A stretch of DNA of 64,000 nt, from contig JAUMIR010000001.1 in assembly GCA_030847615.1 (NCBI GenBank), positions 444,842,687 through 444,906,686 on the forward strand, written 5' to 3'. Made by a program: the position numbers and the translations under genes. The notes under the pieces were generated by a model that did no database searches, was not told the DNA's origin, and saw nothing but the letters and a program-made list of their open reading frames with translations. This document shows, piece by piece, positions 11,539-22,580 of this stretch. The number at the start of each line of letters is the position of its first letter. Position 1 is the stretch's first letter. This stretch comes from Gambelia wislizenii (lineage: Eukaryota; Chordata; Lepidosauria; Squamata; Crotaphytidae).

Positions 11539-11887
11539 ATCTAGTGAATTCAAACTATTGCTCTTAATATAGTGAATTGCATGAAATATGCTTTTGAGCT
11601 ACCTGTTAATGTGTAAAATGTTCAGTACAAGCAAACTATTTAAAAATATCTACCAATTATTTAAAATTTAAAAAATTAAAAATCAATTATAGCAATCTGT
11701 ATTTACATTTAGTATCTACCGTATACTGCCAGTAATATGTACAATACATGTACACTTTAATTACTAAAAATTATACATTTATTTCACTTATGTATTTTTT
11801 AATAAAATTTAAATGATAGCCTTCTATTTGTGGGTGGGTCCCCTTTGTCTCCTGGCAACCAATATTTTTAGACCCAGTCCGCCACTG

Positions 11888-11930
11888 ATTCCAGGTGAGG
11901 TCTGACGAAAGCAGAATAGAGGGGTAAATA
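11888..11930 (-). mobile_element. CR1 LINE, right piece of the copy split by the hAT
   Basis: 'attccaggtgaggtctgac' and 'aaagcagaatagag' continue the antisense CR1 that stops at 8045 (compare 16275-16305). The first eight bases are the duplicated target. Confidence 0.82.
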
Positions 11931-11993
11931 AATAAATAAGAAGAGATACTCCTTCATATAATGTCATTATTAATATAGCTCCATTATAATATT

Positions 11994-12224
11994 TATTGTT
12001 GTTCTGTGCCCTCCAGTTGACTCAGATTCATGGCAACACTCTCATAGGCTCTTCTTGGCAAGATTTATTCAGACAAAGTTTGCCATTGTCTTCCTCCTAT
12101 GCTGAGAGAGTGTGTGTGACTTGACCAGGGCCACCAAGTGGCTTTTCATAATTGAATGAGGATTGAAACCTTGGACTCCTGGAGTCTTAGTCCAACACTC
12201 AACCATTATACCAAAGCATTTGCT
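11994..12224 (-). repeat. Sauria-type SINE (tRNA head, BovB-like tail)
   Basis: Read on the minus strand, it has a tRNA-like head with a degraded B box, a central 'aagtcacacacactctctcag' type region, 'ttgccaagaagagcc', and a 3' tail beginning near 'atgaatctgagtcaac'. It ends in the TTG/CAA repeat at 11996. A full-length but worn copy. Confidence 0.82.
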
Positions 12225-12261
12225 GTCTTACTTTTAAACCGCTTCCCACCATTGAGATTGA

Positions 12262-12834
12262 GGACTTTATCAGACCACCCTCCCAAAACATTCTTTTGCC
12301 AGCATATTTTGTGCCATTTTTATGCCAGCAAAAGAATCCCCCATAGCACACTTATCTGTAATCCCGGCAAAAGGCAGCTCCGGAAATGAACGAGGAGTGA
12401 ATGGAGCACTTCCTCATCTGAAATCTTGCAGCTTCTCACAAGAATGCCTAGCATGTGAATTTTTTTTAAAAACCCAAAAATAACACTCAAAAAGTTTTAA
12501 AAGCATACACACACACACAAAAACTTACAAGTAAACCAGGGAGGATCATAAAAAGAGTGTCACCTACCTGGATGTCCCGATCTCACCCAGAAGTGTTCTG
12601 GCTGGTCCCGCCATTCACATTGTAATTAAGAGGGGAAGGCATAAAGTTTCAAACAACGACAATACTGGCAAAATATCAACACAGCCAATCTATTGATGGC
12701 TTGTCCCGTCAATAAAATAGAAAGGCTTATGGACAGTACATAAACGTAGAAGGACAACGTTGTATGGTATGTGTGCCCTTTCGCGTTTATGTGGCATTTT
12801 TATGATACTGTATTTCCTCTGTTTGATACAGTCC
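12262..12834. mobile_element. Non-autonomous TIR element, copy 2 (573 bp)
   Basis: Starts GGACTTTATCAGACC and ends GTTTGATACAGTCC, with TGA on both outer sides (3-bp target duplication candidate). The interior is collinear with copy 1 at 10255-10848, including the 'ttttgccagca ... tgccagcaaaa' inner palindrome. There is no coding capacity. Confidence 0.72.
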
Positions 12835-12978
12835 TGATTCTTCCCATTATACAGTACTCTGGGTCAAAAGATCCCTGCAGTTACTCTGCCTCTTGCATGC
12901 TAATTTGAGCTAATCAAATTCCCCAAATTAATATTCAGACATGCATGGAAACTCCATGAACACTAGCAATTCGGGTCA

Positions 12979-13007
12979 CAAGCTTGCTTGCTTGCTTGCT
13001 TGCTTAC
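12979..13007. repeat. (GCTT)n microsatellite
   Basis: About six GCTT units. Around it (12835-13520) I see only AT-rich DNA, densest at 13190-13400, with no gene. Confidence 0.85.
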
Positions 13008-13520
13008 TTCTTTCTGGTGGACCCATCAGTTAATTCTGTCTGTACTATATTTCAGAGGCTGTAACTCTTATTTCCAGGCTATCATATTTAGCTCACACAA
13101 GATTATTGGTTCAAGATGCATCTGACAAAGTGGTTTGTAGCCCTTAAAAACCTATCCCAAATAAAACATGTTAGTGTTTAAATTACCATAAGATATATTG
13201 TTCTTTCTTGTCAAGATGAGCTTTATTATTTATATTACTTTTATAAAATTATATTGATATTTTATTGAATAAAATGTATATATTTATATTTTAAAATTTA
13301 ATTTATAAAATTAATTTGTTTTATAAAATTAATTTTGTATTTGTTATATGTTATTCAATGCTAATGCCAGTTATAATTATTTTTTAAAAAAAGAAATGCT
13401 TGTTTTGTCAAATGTATTGCATTTCCCTTGTTGTTATAGTATCCACGCTTTTGGAATTGCTATGTTTGTTTTGCTTTCTGTACTTTTTACAGCCAATTAG
13501 ACATTCAATAAGGAAAATTT

Positions 13521-14000
13521 CATAGAATCATAGAATCGTAGAATTGTAGAGCTGGAAGAGGCTACAAGGGCCATCCAGTCCAACCCCCTGCCACGCAGGA
13601 AATCACGATCAAAGCATCCCTGACAGATGGCCATCCAGCCTCTGTTTAAAGGCCTCCAAGGAAGGAGACCCCATCATGCTCCGAGGGAATGTGTTCCACT
13701 GCCGAACAGCTCTGACTGTCAAAAAGTTCCTCCTAATGTTGAGGTGGAATCTCTGTTCCTGGAGCTTGCATCCATTGCTCCCTGTTCTAGTCTCTGGAGA
13801 AGCAGAAAACAAGCTTGCTCCATCCTCAATGTGACACTCCTTCAAATACTTAAACAGGACTATCATATCGCCCCTTAACCATCTTTTTTCCAGGCTCAAC
13901 ATACCCAGCTCCCTAAGTCTTTCCTCATAAGGCATTGTTTCCAGACCTTTCACCATTTTAGTCACCTCCCTTTGGACACGCTCCAATTTGTCAATATCCT
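13521..14000 (-). mobile_element. CR1 LINE 3' end (antisense), joined to a PLE end
   Basis: Its left end is the CR1 tail read in reverse ('catagaatcatagaatc'). The minus strand then encodes the ORF2 C-terminus up to [18 protein letters not shown]. It stops at 14000, exactly where a Penelope terminal sequence starts. Confidence 0.9.
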
Positions 14001-14131
14001 CAGAAGATGTCAGCCACAGATGCAGGCGAAACATCAGAAAGAAACTATTCCAGAACACAGCCTCACAGCCTGGAAAAAAACCAAGGAAAGTCTATGGATG
14101 CCGGCCGTGAAAGCCTTCGACCTCACAACCC
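14001..14131 (+). mobile_element. Penelope-like element terminal fragment
   Basis: Same sequence as the PLE ends at 52-54 kb: 'cagccacagatgcaggcgaa', 'ctattccagaacacagcctc', 'aaccaaggaaagtctatgg' and 'gaaagccttcgac'. The hammerhead-like core is degraded (CAGAAGA for CUGAAGA, AUC for GUC). Confidence 0.8.
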
Positions 14132-14564
14132 TGATATTTAGCATCCATCTGCCTATCTATCTACAGACGTTTGGCCAATCACACTATAATTTGAAGGGAA
14201 ACTGCATGCCATTCTCTCCTCTGCAGGAAACAAGAGAAGAAAGAGGCCATGATCTTACCCTTGGTAGATGAGTCAGGGCAAGTTCACGTTTCCACTGATA
14301 ACTTCAGTCATTATATGGTGACTCACTGTAGATCACCGTCTAATGTCTTGAAGAGTAGTGTGTGCTTGGGATGAAGCCATACCCCAACCTTTCAGTAAGG
14401 TTAAGACCATCATCAAGGAGCAGAGCTTCTTCACAAGTTGATAATGGTAAAAGCAAATTAAGAAAATAATATCTCCAATTTCCCACAATGCCTCAAGAAG
14501 TCTCTCTGTAATGGCTTTAGCTGTGCCTTCTTTTCTCCTGAGCCAAGTTGTCCTTTCAGTTCTA
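14132..14564. other. Unassigned single-copy-looking DNA
   Basis: I see no gene, repeat or strong signal here. Confidence 0.4.
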
Positions 14565-14794
14565 CAGTTGTCCCTCCATATTCACAGATTTGGCATTCAT
14601 GGATTTAAGTATTCACAACTTGAAACTATTCTTTAAAAAATAATAACCCAAAAAGCAAACCTTGATTTTGCCATCTTGTATAAGGGACACTATTTTGCTA
14701 TGCCATTGCATAGAATGGGACTTGAGTATTCACGGATTTGGGTATTCATGGGGGGTCCTGGAACCAAACCCCAGCGAATGTGAAAGGACAACTA
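14565..14794. mobile_element. Tc1/mariner-like MITE (TIR CAGTTGTCCCTCC)
   Basis: CAGTTGTCCCTCCATATTC at the left and an inverted match ('gcgaatgtgaaaggacaact') at the right, flanked by TA. The interior ('aagtattcacaacttgaaa', 'ttgattttgccatcttgta') is nearly the same as at 58792-59020. The ends resemble the Tigger/pogo branch, which is an inference. Confidence 0.82.
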
Positions 14795-15109
14795 TATATT
14801 TGGAATTATCAGATGGGAAGCGACATCTCCTTCAGTAATGTTTGGTGGGGGATGGGAAAGGGAAAGAGACATCTCCTCAAACATTGGGGTATTGCTAGTG
14901 ACCTCAGGGGCTTGGAACTCTCAGTTGAAAAACAGAATTTCTGCTTTTTCACAAGATGCATATATCACTTAGCTATCCCTGGATATTTACAAACATGTAA
15001 ACTGGTCACCTGTGGCAGGCAAGAATCACCTCTGTGTGATCCAATCATGAATGGAGTGAGAAATAAGCACTGAACTAAAATACTATTATTTTCAACTTGA
15101 TTCATATGA

Positions 15110-15531
15110 TGTCAGAACCAGCCTCTGATGTTGCCCGTCCCTGCCATGTTTTGTTTTGTTCTGTAACCTTGCTGTTAATTGTGTTTTCATTTCTTTGTGC
15201 TTGTTAACAAGTGTTCTGTGGCAACTGTGGAGGGGAGTATAACAGTTGTTGTTGATGGGAATGGTGAGATAAGCCTGCAGATGCAGCATCTGCTTGGGAA
15301 AAATTCTATGGGAAGAGAAGGTCAGGGGATGACGGATGGACAATAGTATTGAAGCCCACCAGATTTCATAGATTGCAACGAGCTTTCAGTATACAGTACT
15401 GTCTGCCCTCTAAATTCCAATTCTGAGCAACAACCTTGTACAATATGCTTTCTAGATTTCTGTGCCAATAAAGTTTTCTGATTGACTTTGAAACTGCTAG
15501 TCACTGCATCTGGGAATGCAAGTACATGACA
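15110..15531 (+). mobile_element. Possible solo LTR
   Basis: A 422-bp block starts TGTCAGAACC and ends GTACATGACA, giving the TG...CA ends and inverted TGTCA/TGACA expected of an LTR. An AATAAA at 15467 stands about 60 bases before the end. No internal retroelement sequence, second LTR or clean target duplication is visible (flanks TATGA/TATTC). Family unknown. Confidence 0.35.
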
Positions 15532-15848
15532 TATTCCCACTGCCACAAAGGATTTAATTTTGATTTTGATTCCCCACATTTACTTCAGACTGAAATATAG
15601 CCAATTTTCCTTCTGCATCAGAAAGAGAAGAGTTTTGACAGAGCTTCATAAAGAATGAAAACATTAATGAATGAAAGCATTCAGGCCAAGAATGAATCAT
15701 AGAACTGGAAGGGATCCCAACTATCATCTAATCTATCTCCCTGCCCATGCTGGAATCCACACCTAGATCATAGAATCATAGAATTGTAGAGTTGGAAGAG
15801 ACCACGAGGGCCATCCAGTCCAACCCCCTGCCATGCAGGAAATCACAA

Positions 15849-18772
15849 TCAAAGCATCCCCAACAGATGGCCATCCAGCCTCTGTTTAAAGACCTCCAAG
15901 AAAGGACACCCCACCACGCTCCAAGGGAGTGCGTTCCACTGCCAAACAGCTCTGACTGTCAAAAAGTTCCTCCTAATGTTGAGGTGGAATCTCTGTTCCT
16001 GGAGCTTGCATCCATTGCTCCGTGTTCCAGTCTCTGGAGCAGCAGAAAACAAGCCTGCTCCATCCTCAGCGTGACACCCCTTCAAATACTTAAACAGGGC
16101 TATCATATCGCCTCTTAAACGTCTTTTTTCCAGGCTCAACATACCCAGCTCCCTAAGGCTCTCCTCATAAGGCAAGGTTTCCAGACCTTTCATCATTTTA
16201 GTTGCCCTTCTCTGGACATACTCCAATTTGTCAATATCCTTTTTGAATTGTATTGCTCAGAACTGGATACAGTATTCTAGGTGAGGCCTGACCAAGGCAG
16301 AATAGATTGGCACTTTTACTTCCCTTGATCTAGACACTATACTTCTATTGAGGCAGCCCAAAATCGCATTGGCCTTTTTAGCTGCCGCATCACATTGTTG
16401 ACTCATGTTCAACTTGTGGTCTACTAGGACTCCTAGATCCCTTTCGCATGTAGTCTCATTCAGCCAGGTCTCCCCCATCCTATATCTATGCATTTCGTTT
16501 TTCCGCCCTAAGTGCAGTACCTTACATTTCTCTGTATTGAATTTCGTTTTGTTAGCTTTGGCCCAACTCTCCAGTATATCCAGGTCATTTTGAATTTTGA
16601 TCCTGTCCTCTAGGGTATTAGCTACTCCTCCTAATTTGGTGTCATCTGCAAATTTGGTAAGTATGCCCTCTATTCCCTCATCCAACTCATTGATAAAGAT
16701 GTTGAATAGCACTGGGCCCAACCCTGTGGCACCCCACTAGTCACATCTTTCCAAGATGAAGAGGAGCCACTGCTGAGCACCCTTTGGGTTCGGCCAGTCA
16801 ACCAATTACAAATCCATTGAACAGTTAACTTGTCTAGCCCACATTTTACAAGCTTGTTTGCAAGAATGTCATGGGGAAGCTTGTCAAAGGCCTTACTGAA
16901 ATCAAGGTATGCGATATCCACAGCGTTCCCTTCATCTACCAAGCTGGTAACTTTATATATATATATAAAAAGATCAGATTAGTCTGGCATGACTTGTTTC
17001 TCTGAAACCCATGTTGACTTTTTGTGATTATGGCATTGCCTTCTAAATGTTCACAGACTCTCTGTTTAATGATCTGCTCTAGAATCTTCCCTGGTATTGA
17101 TATCAGACTAACTGGACGATAATTGCTGGGATCCTCTTTTTTCCCCTTTTTGAAGATGGGGACAACGGTTGCCCTCCTCCAGTCTGCTGGGACTTCTCCT
17201 GTTCTCCAAGAGTTCTCAAAGATTATTGCCAATGGCTCTGAGATCACATTTGCCAGCTCTTTTAATACCCTTGGATGTAGTTCATCTGGTCCTGGAGATT
17301 TAAATTCATTTAGATTAAGAAGGTATTCCTGTACTACCTCTTTGCTTATTCTGAGCTGGATTTCCCCTATGGTGTCCTCTGTTCCCTTATCCTCAGGTTG
17401 GTCCCCCTTTTCCTTTTCTGAAAACACTGATGCAAAGAAGGTGTTGAGTAATTCTGCCTTTTCTCTGTCCCCTGTTAGCATTTGCCATTTTCTCCACGTA
17501 GTGTCCCTATCATTTCCTTCTTCCTCCTTTTGCTGCGGACATACCCAAAAAAAACCCTTTTTATTGTTCTTAACCTCCCTAGCAAGCCTGAGCTCATTCT
17601 GCGCTTTAGCTTTTCTGACTTTACTTTTACACATGTTCGCTATCTGTTTGAATTCTTCTTTGGTGATTTCTCCCTTTTTCCATTTCCTATACATGTTCCA
17701 TTTAAAACAGCTCCGTTGAAAGTTCTTTAGTCATCCATCCTGGTTTCTTGAGACACCTCCCATTTTTCTTCCTCAATGGTACTGTTTGAAATTGTGCCTT
17801 CAGTATCTCTCTTTTGAGAAAGTCCCATCCGTCTTGAGGTCTCTTCTCTTTTAGTATTCCTGACCATGGGATCATCCCCAGTATTTCCCTGAGTTTATTG
17901 AAATCAGCTCTCCTAAAGTCAGCTCTCCATAGTCCTGTGTCTGACTATGCCTGGCTTCTCCTTTCCATTGTATAACAAATTCCAGGAGAACATGATCACT
18001 CTCACCTAAGGATCCCACCACTTGCACCCCATTAACCAGGTCGTCCCTGTTGGTTAGGATCAGATCTAAAATAGCTGACCCCCTTGTTGCCTCTTCCACC
18101 TTTTGGACCATGAAATTGTCTTCCAGGCAAGTAAGGAATTTGCTAGATCTTGAAGTTTTGGTTGATTTAGATTGCCAGCAAATATCAGGATAGTTGAAGT
18201 CACCCATCACTACTACATCTCTCCTTTCTGCATGTGTGTTCATCTGTTCTAGAAAGGCATCATCCAATTCCTCCGTCTGATTTGGGGGTCTGTAGTAGAG
18301 TCCCACAATAACATCCGTGTTGTTTCCCTCCCCTTTAATTTTTATCCAGATGCTCTCCACCTGGCTTCCAGTATTGATGTCATGGATCTCTTCACTGGTG
18401 TAAATATCCCTGACATATAGGGATATTTGCTATTCCTCCTCCTTTCCTGTTTGGCCCGTTTCTCCTGTAAAGGTTATAACCATCTATTCCTACATTCCAG
18501 TCATGTGACTCATCCCACCAGGTTTCAGTAATGCCTATTATATCATATTTGTTTTGTAGTGCAAGGAGTTCAAGTTCATCTTGCTTATTTCCCATGCTCT
18601 GTGCATTAGTGTAGAGACATCTAAGACCATGTGTTCCCTTTACTTGCTGCCTGTGCAAGTTTTTTTACCTCCCACTGTTGGGTCCTTGCGCTGTTTGCCT
18701 TGTTCCCTCTGTGACAGTTTGACTATTTTGTCCAGCCCTTTTGCCTTACAGAATAATCTCTCCCTCCCCCAT
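15849..18772 (-). pseudogene. CR1 ORF2: APE endonuclease and reverse transcriptase, frameshifted
   Basis: The ORF2 enzyme nicks the target and primes reverse transcription there. Endonuclease motifs: LYTNAQSMGNK, GITETWWDES, VVVMGDFNYPD and GESDHVLLEF (18658-17872). Reverse transcriptase motifs: FKSPGPDELHPRVLKELA, SNYRPVSLISIPGKILE, YLDFSKAFDKLPHD, GVPQG and FADDTKLGG. The C-terminus reaches RLDGHLLGML and the stop at 15849. Defects: a stop in the eighth or ninth codon after the start (the second copy has GAA there), a short disruption near 18430, a frameshift near 17940, an (AT)n tract near 16960, and shifts near 16720 and 16250. It cannot make a full protein. The intact order and readable motifs make the assignment secure. 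Confidence 0.92.
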
Positions 18773-18777
18773 TTGAC

Positions 18778-19755
18778 TCAGTTTAAAGCCCTCCTGATCA
18801 AATTCTTGAGACTGTTGGCAAAAATGTTTCTTCCAACTGTCGTAAGATGCACCCCATCTCTTGCCAGAATTCCCCCCTCATGGAAGCGCAGACCATGATC
18901 CAAGAATCCAAATTGTTCTCGGCGACACCATCTACGGAGCCAGTTGTTTACGTTGGGTATTTTCTTCTCCCTTCCTGGACCATGCCCTTCAACTGGCAGA
19001 AGAGACGAGATGACAACCTGTGCGTCCATGTCTTTCAGCTTCCTCCCCAGGGCCTCATAATCTCTTCTGATCTTGGGAAAGCTGTGCCTTGCAGTATCAT
19101 TGGTTCCCACATGGACCAAAAGGAAGGGGTAATGATCCGTAGGCTTGATGAGTCTTGTCAGCCTCTCGGTCACATCACAGATCTTTGCCCCAGGGAGACA
19201 ACACACCTCCCGAGTCATCTTGTCAGGCCCACATACCACTGCTTCTGTACCCCGCAGCAAGGAGTCCCCCACCACCACCACACGCCTCCGCCGAGGCTTT
19301 GCAGCTGCTGTTCCTTGTGGTGGTCCTCTCAAGGTCCCCTGCTCTACCCATGAAGTCTGTCCATGCTGTTCTTCCTCGTTGTCCTTGATAAGGGAAAGGA
19401 CTTTGAATCGATTCTGTAGCTGCAAGCTGCTCGAAGAAACCCTGGATTTTCTTGTTCTGTGTGTGACATTCCTCCAGCTGTCTACTTCCTGTGTCTGTGA
19501 AGTGACCCTCTCCTCCGCAGCCACTTCCTCTGTGCGGTCCCTGTCCAAGACTGTTCATTCTGTTCTGTCCAGGAAAACCTCTTGCTCATGAATCTGTTGA
19601 AGTGTAGCTACCCCTGTCTCCAGCTGCTGGACTTTCTCCTCCAAGAGGGCTACCAGCTTGCACTTGGTGCATGTGAAGTTCTCCACATCTGTAGACAAGA
19701 AGACAAACATCGCACAAGTGTTGCAGGTGACTGCCGCAGTTCCCTCAGTGTCCAT
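18778..19755 (-). pseudogene. CR1 ORF1: zinc-finger, coiled-coil and esterase protein, one stop
   Basis: CR1 ORF1 is the RNA-binding partner of the ORF2 enzyme. The frame starts at MDTEGTAA. It shows CNTC and CTKC pairs (zinc-finger-like, residues about 11-33), then a Leu/Glu-rich coiled coil (LVALLEEKVQQLE). The second half is an SGNH-type esterase: block I VVVVGDSLLRG, block III HVGTNDTA, block V DGVHLTTVGR, with Ser, Asp and His in place. One in-frame TGA at 19555-19557 separates the two halves; otherwise the 326-codon frame is intact. ORF2 begins six bases beyond its stop. The same C-terminal block is present in the copy at 62104-62199. Confidence 0.88.
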
Positions 19756-19932
19756 GGTGAGAGCTTTTAGGTAATCTAAGAACTCTTAGGTAATGCTGAG
19801 AATGCTAAGCTGTACTTTTAGATATGCTGTATTTTTGTTTGGTCACTGAAATTCGTTTGCCATTAGGTGCGCGCCTCAGCAACAAGCAGCCTCTTCCAAC
19901 AGTTAAAAAAAAAAAACAATCTCCCCAGTCAA

Positions 19933-20115
19933 AATGGCTGTCCAGAAGCTGCTCTCCTTCTTCTCCCTGGCAGGAAACTAGCCTGGAAACTGGCTGTCCA
20001 GAGGCTGCTTTCCTTTTTCTCCCTGGCAGATACACATCCAACCTATGTGTAGAGAACCTCCAATGATATCTCTGACAGATACACATCCAACCTATGTGTA
20101 GAAAACCTCCAATGA
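19933..20115. repeat. Tandem sub-repeats in the CR1 5' leader
   Basis: 'ggctgtccagaagctgctct' (19933) recurs at about 19992 with one change. 'cagatacacatccaacctat' (about 20028) recurs at about 20076. Such leader repeats are common in LINE promoters. The second pair might belong partly to the older CR1 next door. Confidence 0.6.
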
Positions 20116-20470
20116 AGGTCAATCCAACACCTTCAGAAGTAACTGGTTCCAATGTCAAGCCATTCTTACCATCAGGACATTCTTCCTAAAGTGTAGTTAC
20201 AATCACCTTTCTTGTAACTTGAATCAGGTCTTTCCTTTGGGAGCAGGAAAAATTAGGTTTCCTCTGTCTTCCGTGTGACAGCCCTTTGGATATTTGAAGA
20301 TGGCCATCATATCACCTCTCAGTTTTCTCTTCTCCAGGCTAAACACACACAGCTCTTACAACTCTACTTCACAGTGCTTGATTTCCAAATCCTTTACCAT
20401 CCTGGATACCCCCCTCTTAGCATGTTCCAGATTGTTGATACCCTTCTTAAATTGTAGTGTCCAGAGTAGT
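20116..20470 (-). mobile_element. Older, diverged CR1/L3-type LINE 3' end
   Basis: Antisense words such as 'cattcttcctaaagtgtag', 'atggccatcatatcacctct' and 'ttcttctccaggctaaacac' match CR1 but at clearly lower identity. The next 245 bases (20471-20715) show nothing recognisable. Confidence 0.75.
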
Positions 20471-20715
20471 ATGATTCCTACTACTATTCATGGATGGAAA
20501 CACTACTGCTCTGCTCCTGTGTCCCTGCAAATCCTGCTCTCATTCTTGCCTGAAGTCCTTAACATAAATACTAAATTTTGGCTGAACACACCAGACACAA
20601 GTCAAAGTTATAATGATGTGAAAATTACACACACACACATACAAATAAATTCAACTTTAATGTTTTTCCACTAGAATTGCTCTTAGTTTTCAGTGTCAGT
20701 TTTAAACATTGTGCA

Positions 20716-20940
20716 GAATCATAGAGTTGGAAGAGACCACAATGGCCATCTAGTCCAATCCCCTGCCATGCAGGAATACCCAATCAAAGCACTCCCAACA
20801 GATGGCTATCCAGCCTCTGGTTAAAAGCCTCTAAAGAAGAAGACTCCACCACACTCCAAGGCAGCATATTCCACTGTCAAATAGCTGTGACTGTCAGGAG
20901 GTTCTTTCTAATGTTTAGGTGAAATCTCTTTTCCTGTATT
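20716..20940 (-). mobile_element. CR1 LINE 3' end
   Basis: Antisense CR1 end from 'cagaatcatagagttggaag' to 'ggtgaaatctcttttcctgt'. It is 5'-truncated at about 225 bp. Confidence 0.88.
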
Positions 20941-21271
20941 CTTAATATTTAGAATATAGAGTAAGTTTCTTTGTCCCAGTAGTAAGACCTTTTGGGAGAA
21001 TGCTGCACAGTCATTCAAATGCAACTATCTATGAAGGAAATAGCAATACAATTTAAAAAGATAAATAAAGTCCATCCCAAACACACAAACAACTTTATTT
21101 GCTGAGTTTTTCAGTTGCCAAAGCACAGTAGATTCTAAACATATCAAGTTCTAAGTTCTTGAGTATTTTTCTTTCCTCATAAAGTTTCAAGCTGGGTTTT
21201 ACTCAGTGGCCAGGAATTACTTCACTTAATAAACAAGAAAGATATATGGCAAGCTTGTATAACTCCACTAC

Positions 21272-21319
<48 letters not shown>

Positions 21320-21913
21320 GCTGTGTTGGGGAAAGATTTATGTATGAACCAAAACAAAGGGAGAAGAGCAGGAGTGGGGGAAAAACATTGTAGGGAAAAG
21401 GGTGTCAGTTTTCCCAATGGAAACAAGCTTAGGGGATAATCAAATCCAAAAAACCTGCAGCACATTTACCAGTGCTGGTGCCACCTCTTTACTAGTTCTC
21501 AAAGTCTGTCCCCCACACCCCCTTAACATCGTAAGAGGGACATAAATTCAGCTGATCATATACTGTACTACTATTGTATATCCCACACACAGTCTATTTA
21601 TATTCATCCCGTTTTACATGGTGTCATGAACTTTCTTTGTGAGCATTTTTCTGGAAAAGCTTTTGTACTATATTGAATGGAACATAACACACAGTTATGA
21701 AGTAAAAGCTGGTATCCTCCCCTTGCTCCTTCATGCAAAGCTTTTACTGTACAGTTGCCTGCATGGTTTCATTTGGGGGATTTTACAGGGAAGGAGACTC
21801 CAGATACAGACACTTTTTAACCTCCCTGTGGTTTCCAATAGCTTCTTTGGTATTTTTGATTTTATCTTTTTGATTTCTTAAAAACTAGTTAAGGAGGGAA
21901 AGATGGAGTAGCT
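20941..21913. other. Unassigned DNA with a (TC)n array at 21272-21317
   Basis: About 23 TC units at 21272-21317 form the only clear feature. I see no supportable gene in the rest. Confidence 0.6.
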
Positions 21914-22115
21914 CAGTGGTGGTTGGTGGCTCCGATCTCAGTGGGATGGTGAATCCATTCCAGGTGTTAATTCAAGTTTTAAAAAGACCTCTCCAGGGTA
22001 CTGCAGAAACCTATTTCCTAAGTAGGCCCAGCACTTTGTAAAGCCCTTTTAAAGGTAGTGAAAACCTGGAATGGATTCTCTGCTGCACTGGCATAGGAAC
22101 CACCAGCTGCCACTA
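21914..22115. mobile_element. hAT-like palindromic MITE
   Basis: CAGTGGTGGTTGGTGGCTCC at the left is matched inverted by 'aggaaccaccagctgccact' at the right. Inner arms 'gaatccattccaggt' and 'cctggaatggattc' continue the palindrome. Flanks GAGTAGCT and GAATAGCA agree at 6 of 8 bases, as for an old 8-bp duplication. Confidence 0.65.
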
Positions 22116-22454
22116 GAATAGCAGCACAGTGTCCTGACTGGTGGCATTATGAGCCCTCATCTAGTAGCTCCCTTACTCTGCCGTGCATAGCAGAACCACA
22201 CTTCAAATCAGAAATTCAACTTCAAGTTGAATTTACTCCTTTCCAGTTTGTTTACAATAATATCAAGCAGCTTGCTTGCTTGTTTCATCTTGGGACTGAA
22301 ACAAACTAATTTCAAAGTATGCGTCACATGAACTGCAAAGGCCGTATTGGGCAGGGACAGGGTTGGCCCAAGACCTTTTGCTGACTAAGGAAGAGCTTGA
22401 AATAGCATTCCCTAAACCTTAGTGAATGCAGGAAGATGTATAGCCCTGAATCCT
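22116..22454. other. Unassigned DNA
   Basis: No gene or repeat that I can support. Confidence 0.4.
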
Positions 22455-22580
22455 GTTGGTGTTTATGTATTAATTAAAATATTTATATCCCACCCTATAT
22501 CTCAGGATCTCAGGGAAGTGTACAAGTAAAATCAGTGTAAGCAGTTTAAAACAATTCAAAATTAAAAATAATTTAAATAA

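Larger units (their letters stand above)
8046..11887 (+). mobile_element. hAT DNA transposon, about 3.84 kb, inserted in CR1
   Basis: The ends are CAATGGTGGACTGGCC (8046) and the inverse CCAGTCCGCCACTG (ending 11887). They are terminal inverted repeats of the CAGTGGCGGACTGG type. A perfect 8-bp target duplication, ATTCCAGG, flanks it (8038-8045 and 11888-11895), as expected for hAT. CR1 sequence is continuous across the insertion once the element is removed. Inside are remnants of the transposase C-terminus (10105-10995), a 594-bp MITE, a 543-bp hAT MITE holding a CR1 end, and a possible Helitron. The rest of the interior shows no preserved transposase frame. Being split by at least three later insertions, it is an old copy. 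Confidence 0.88.
15767..20110 (-). mobile_element. Nearly full-length CR1 LINE
   Basis: Read on the minus strand from about 20.1 kb: a 5' leader with tandem sub-repeats, ORF1 (19755-18778), ORF2 (18772-15849), and the CR1 tail of TCATAGAATCATAGAAT type at 15767. At about 4.3 kb this is close to full family length. Lesions are few: one stop in ORF1 and a handful of frameshifts in ORF2. The very similar copy at 62103 and the many 3' ends nearby show that the family has been active in this genome. Confidence 0.94.

Noticed and set aside
17123..17719. 198-codon plus-strand frame
   Set aside because: It is the exact antisense of the CR1 ORF2 reverse-transcriptase region. The same shadow appears at 63173-63841 opposite the other CR1.
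18847..19591. Plus-strand frames of 77-168 codons
   Set aside because: Antisense shadows of CR1 ORF1.
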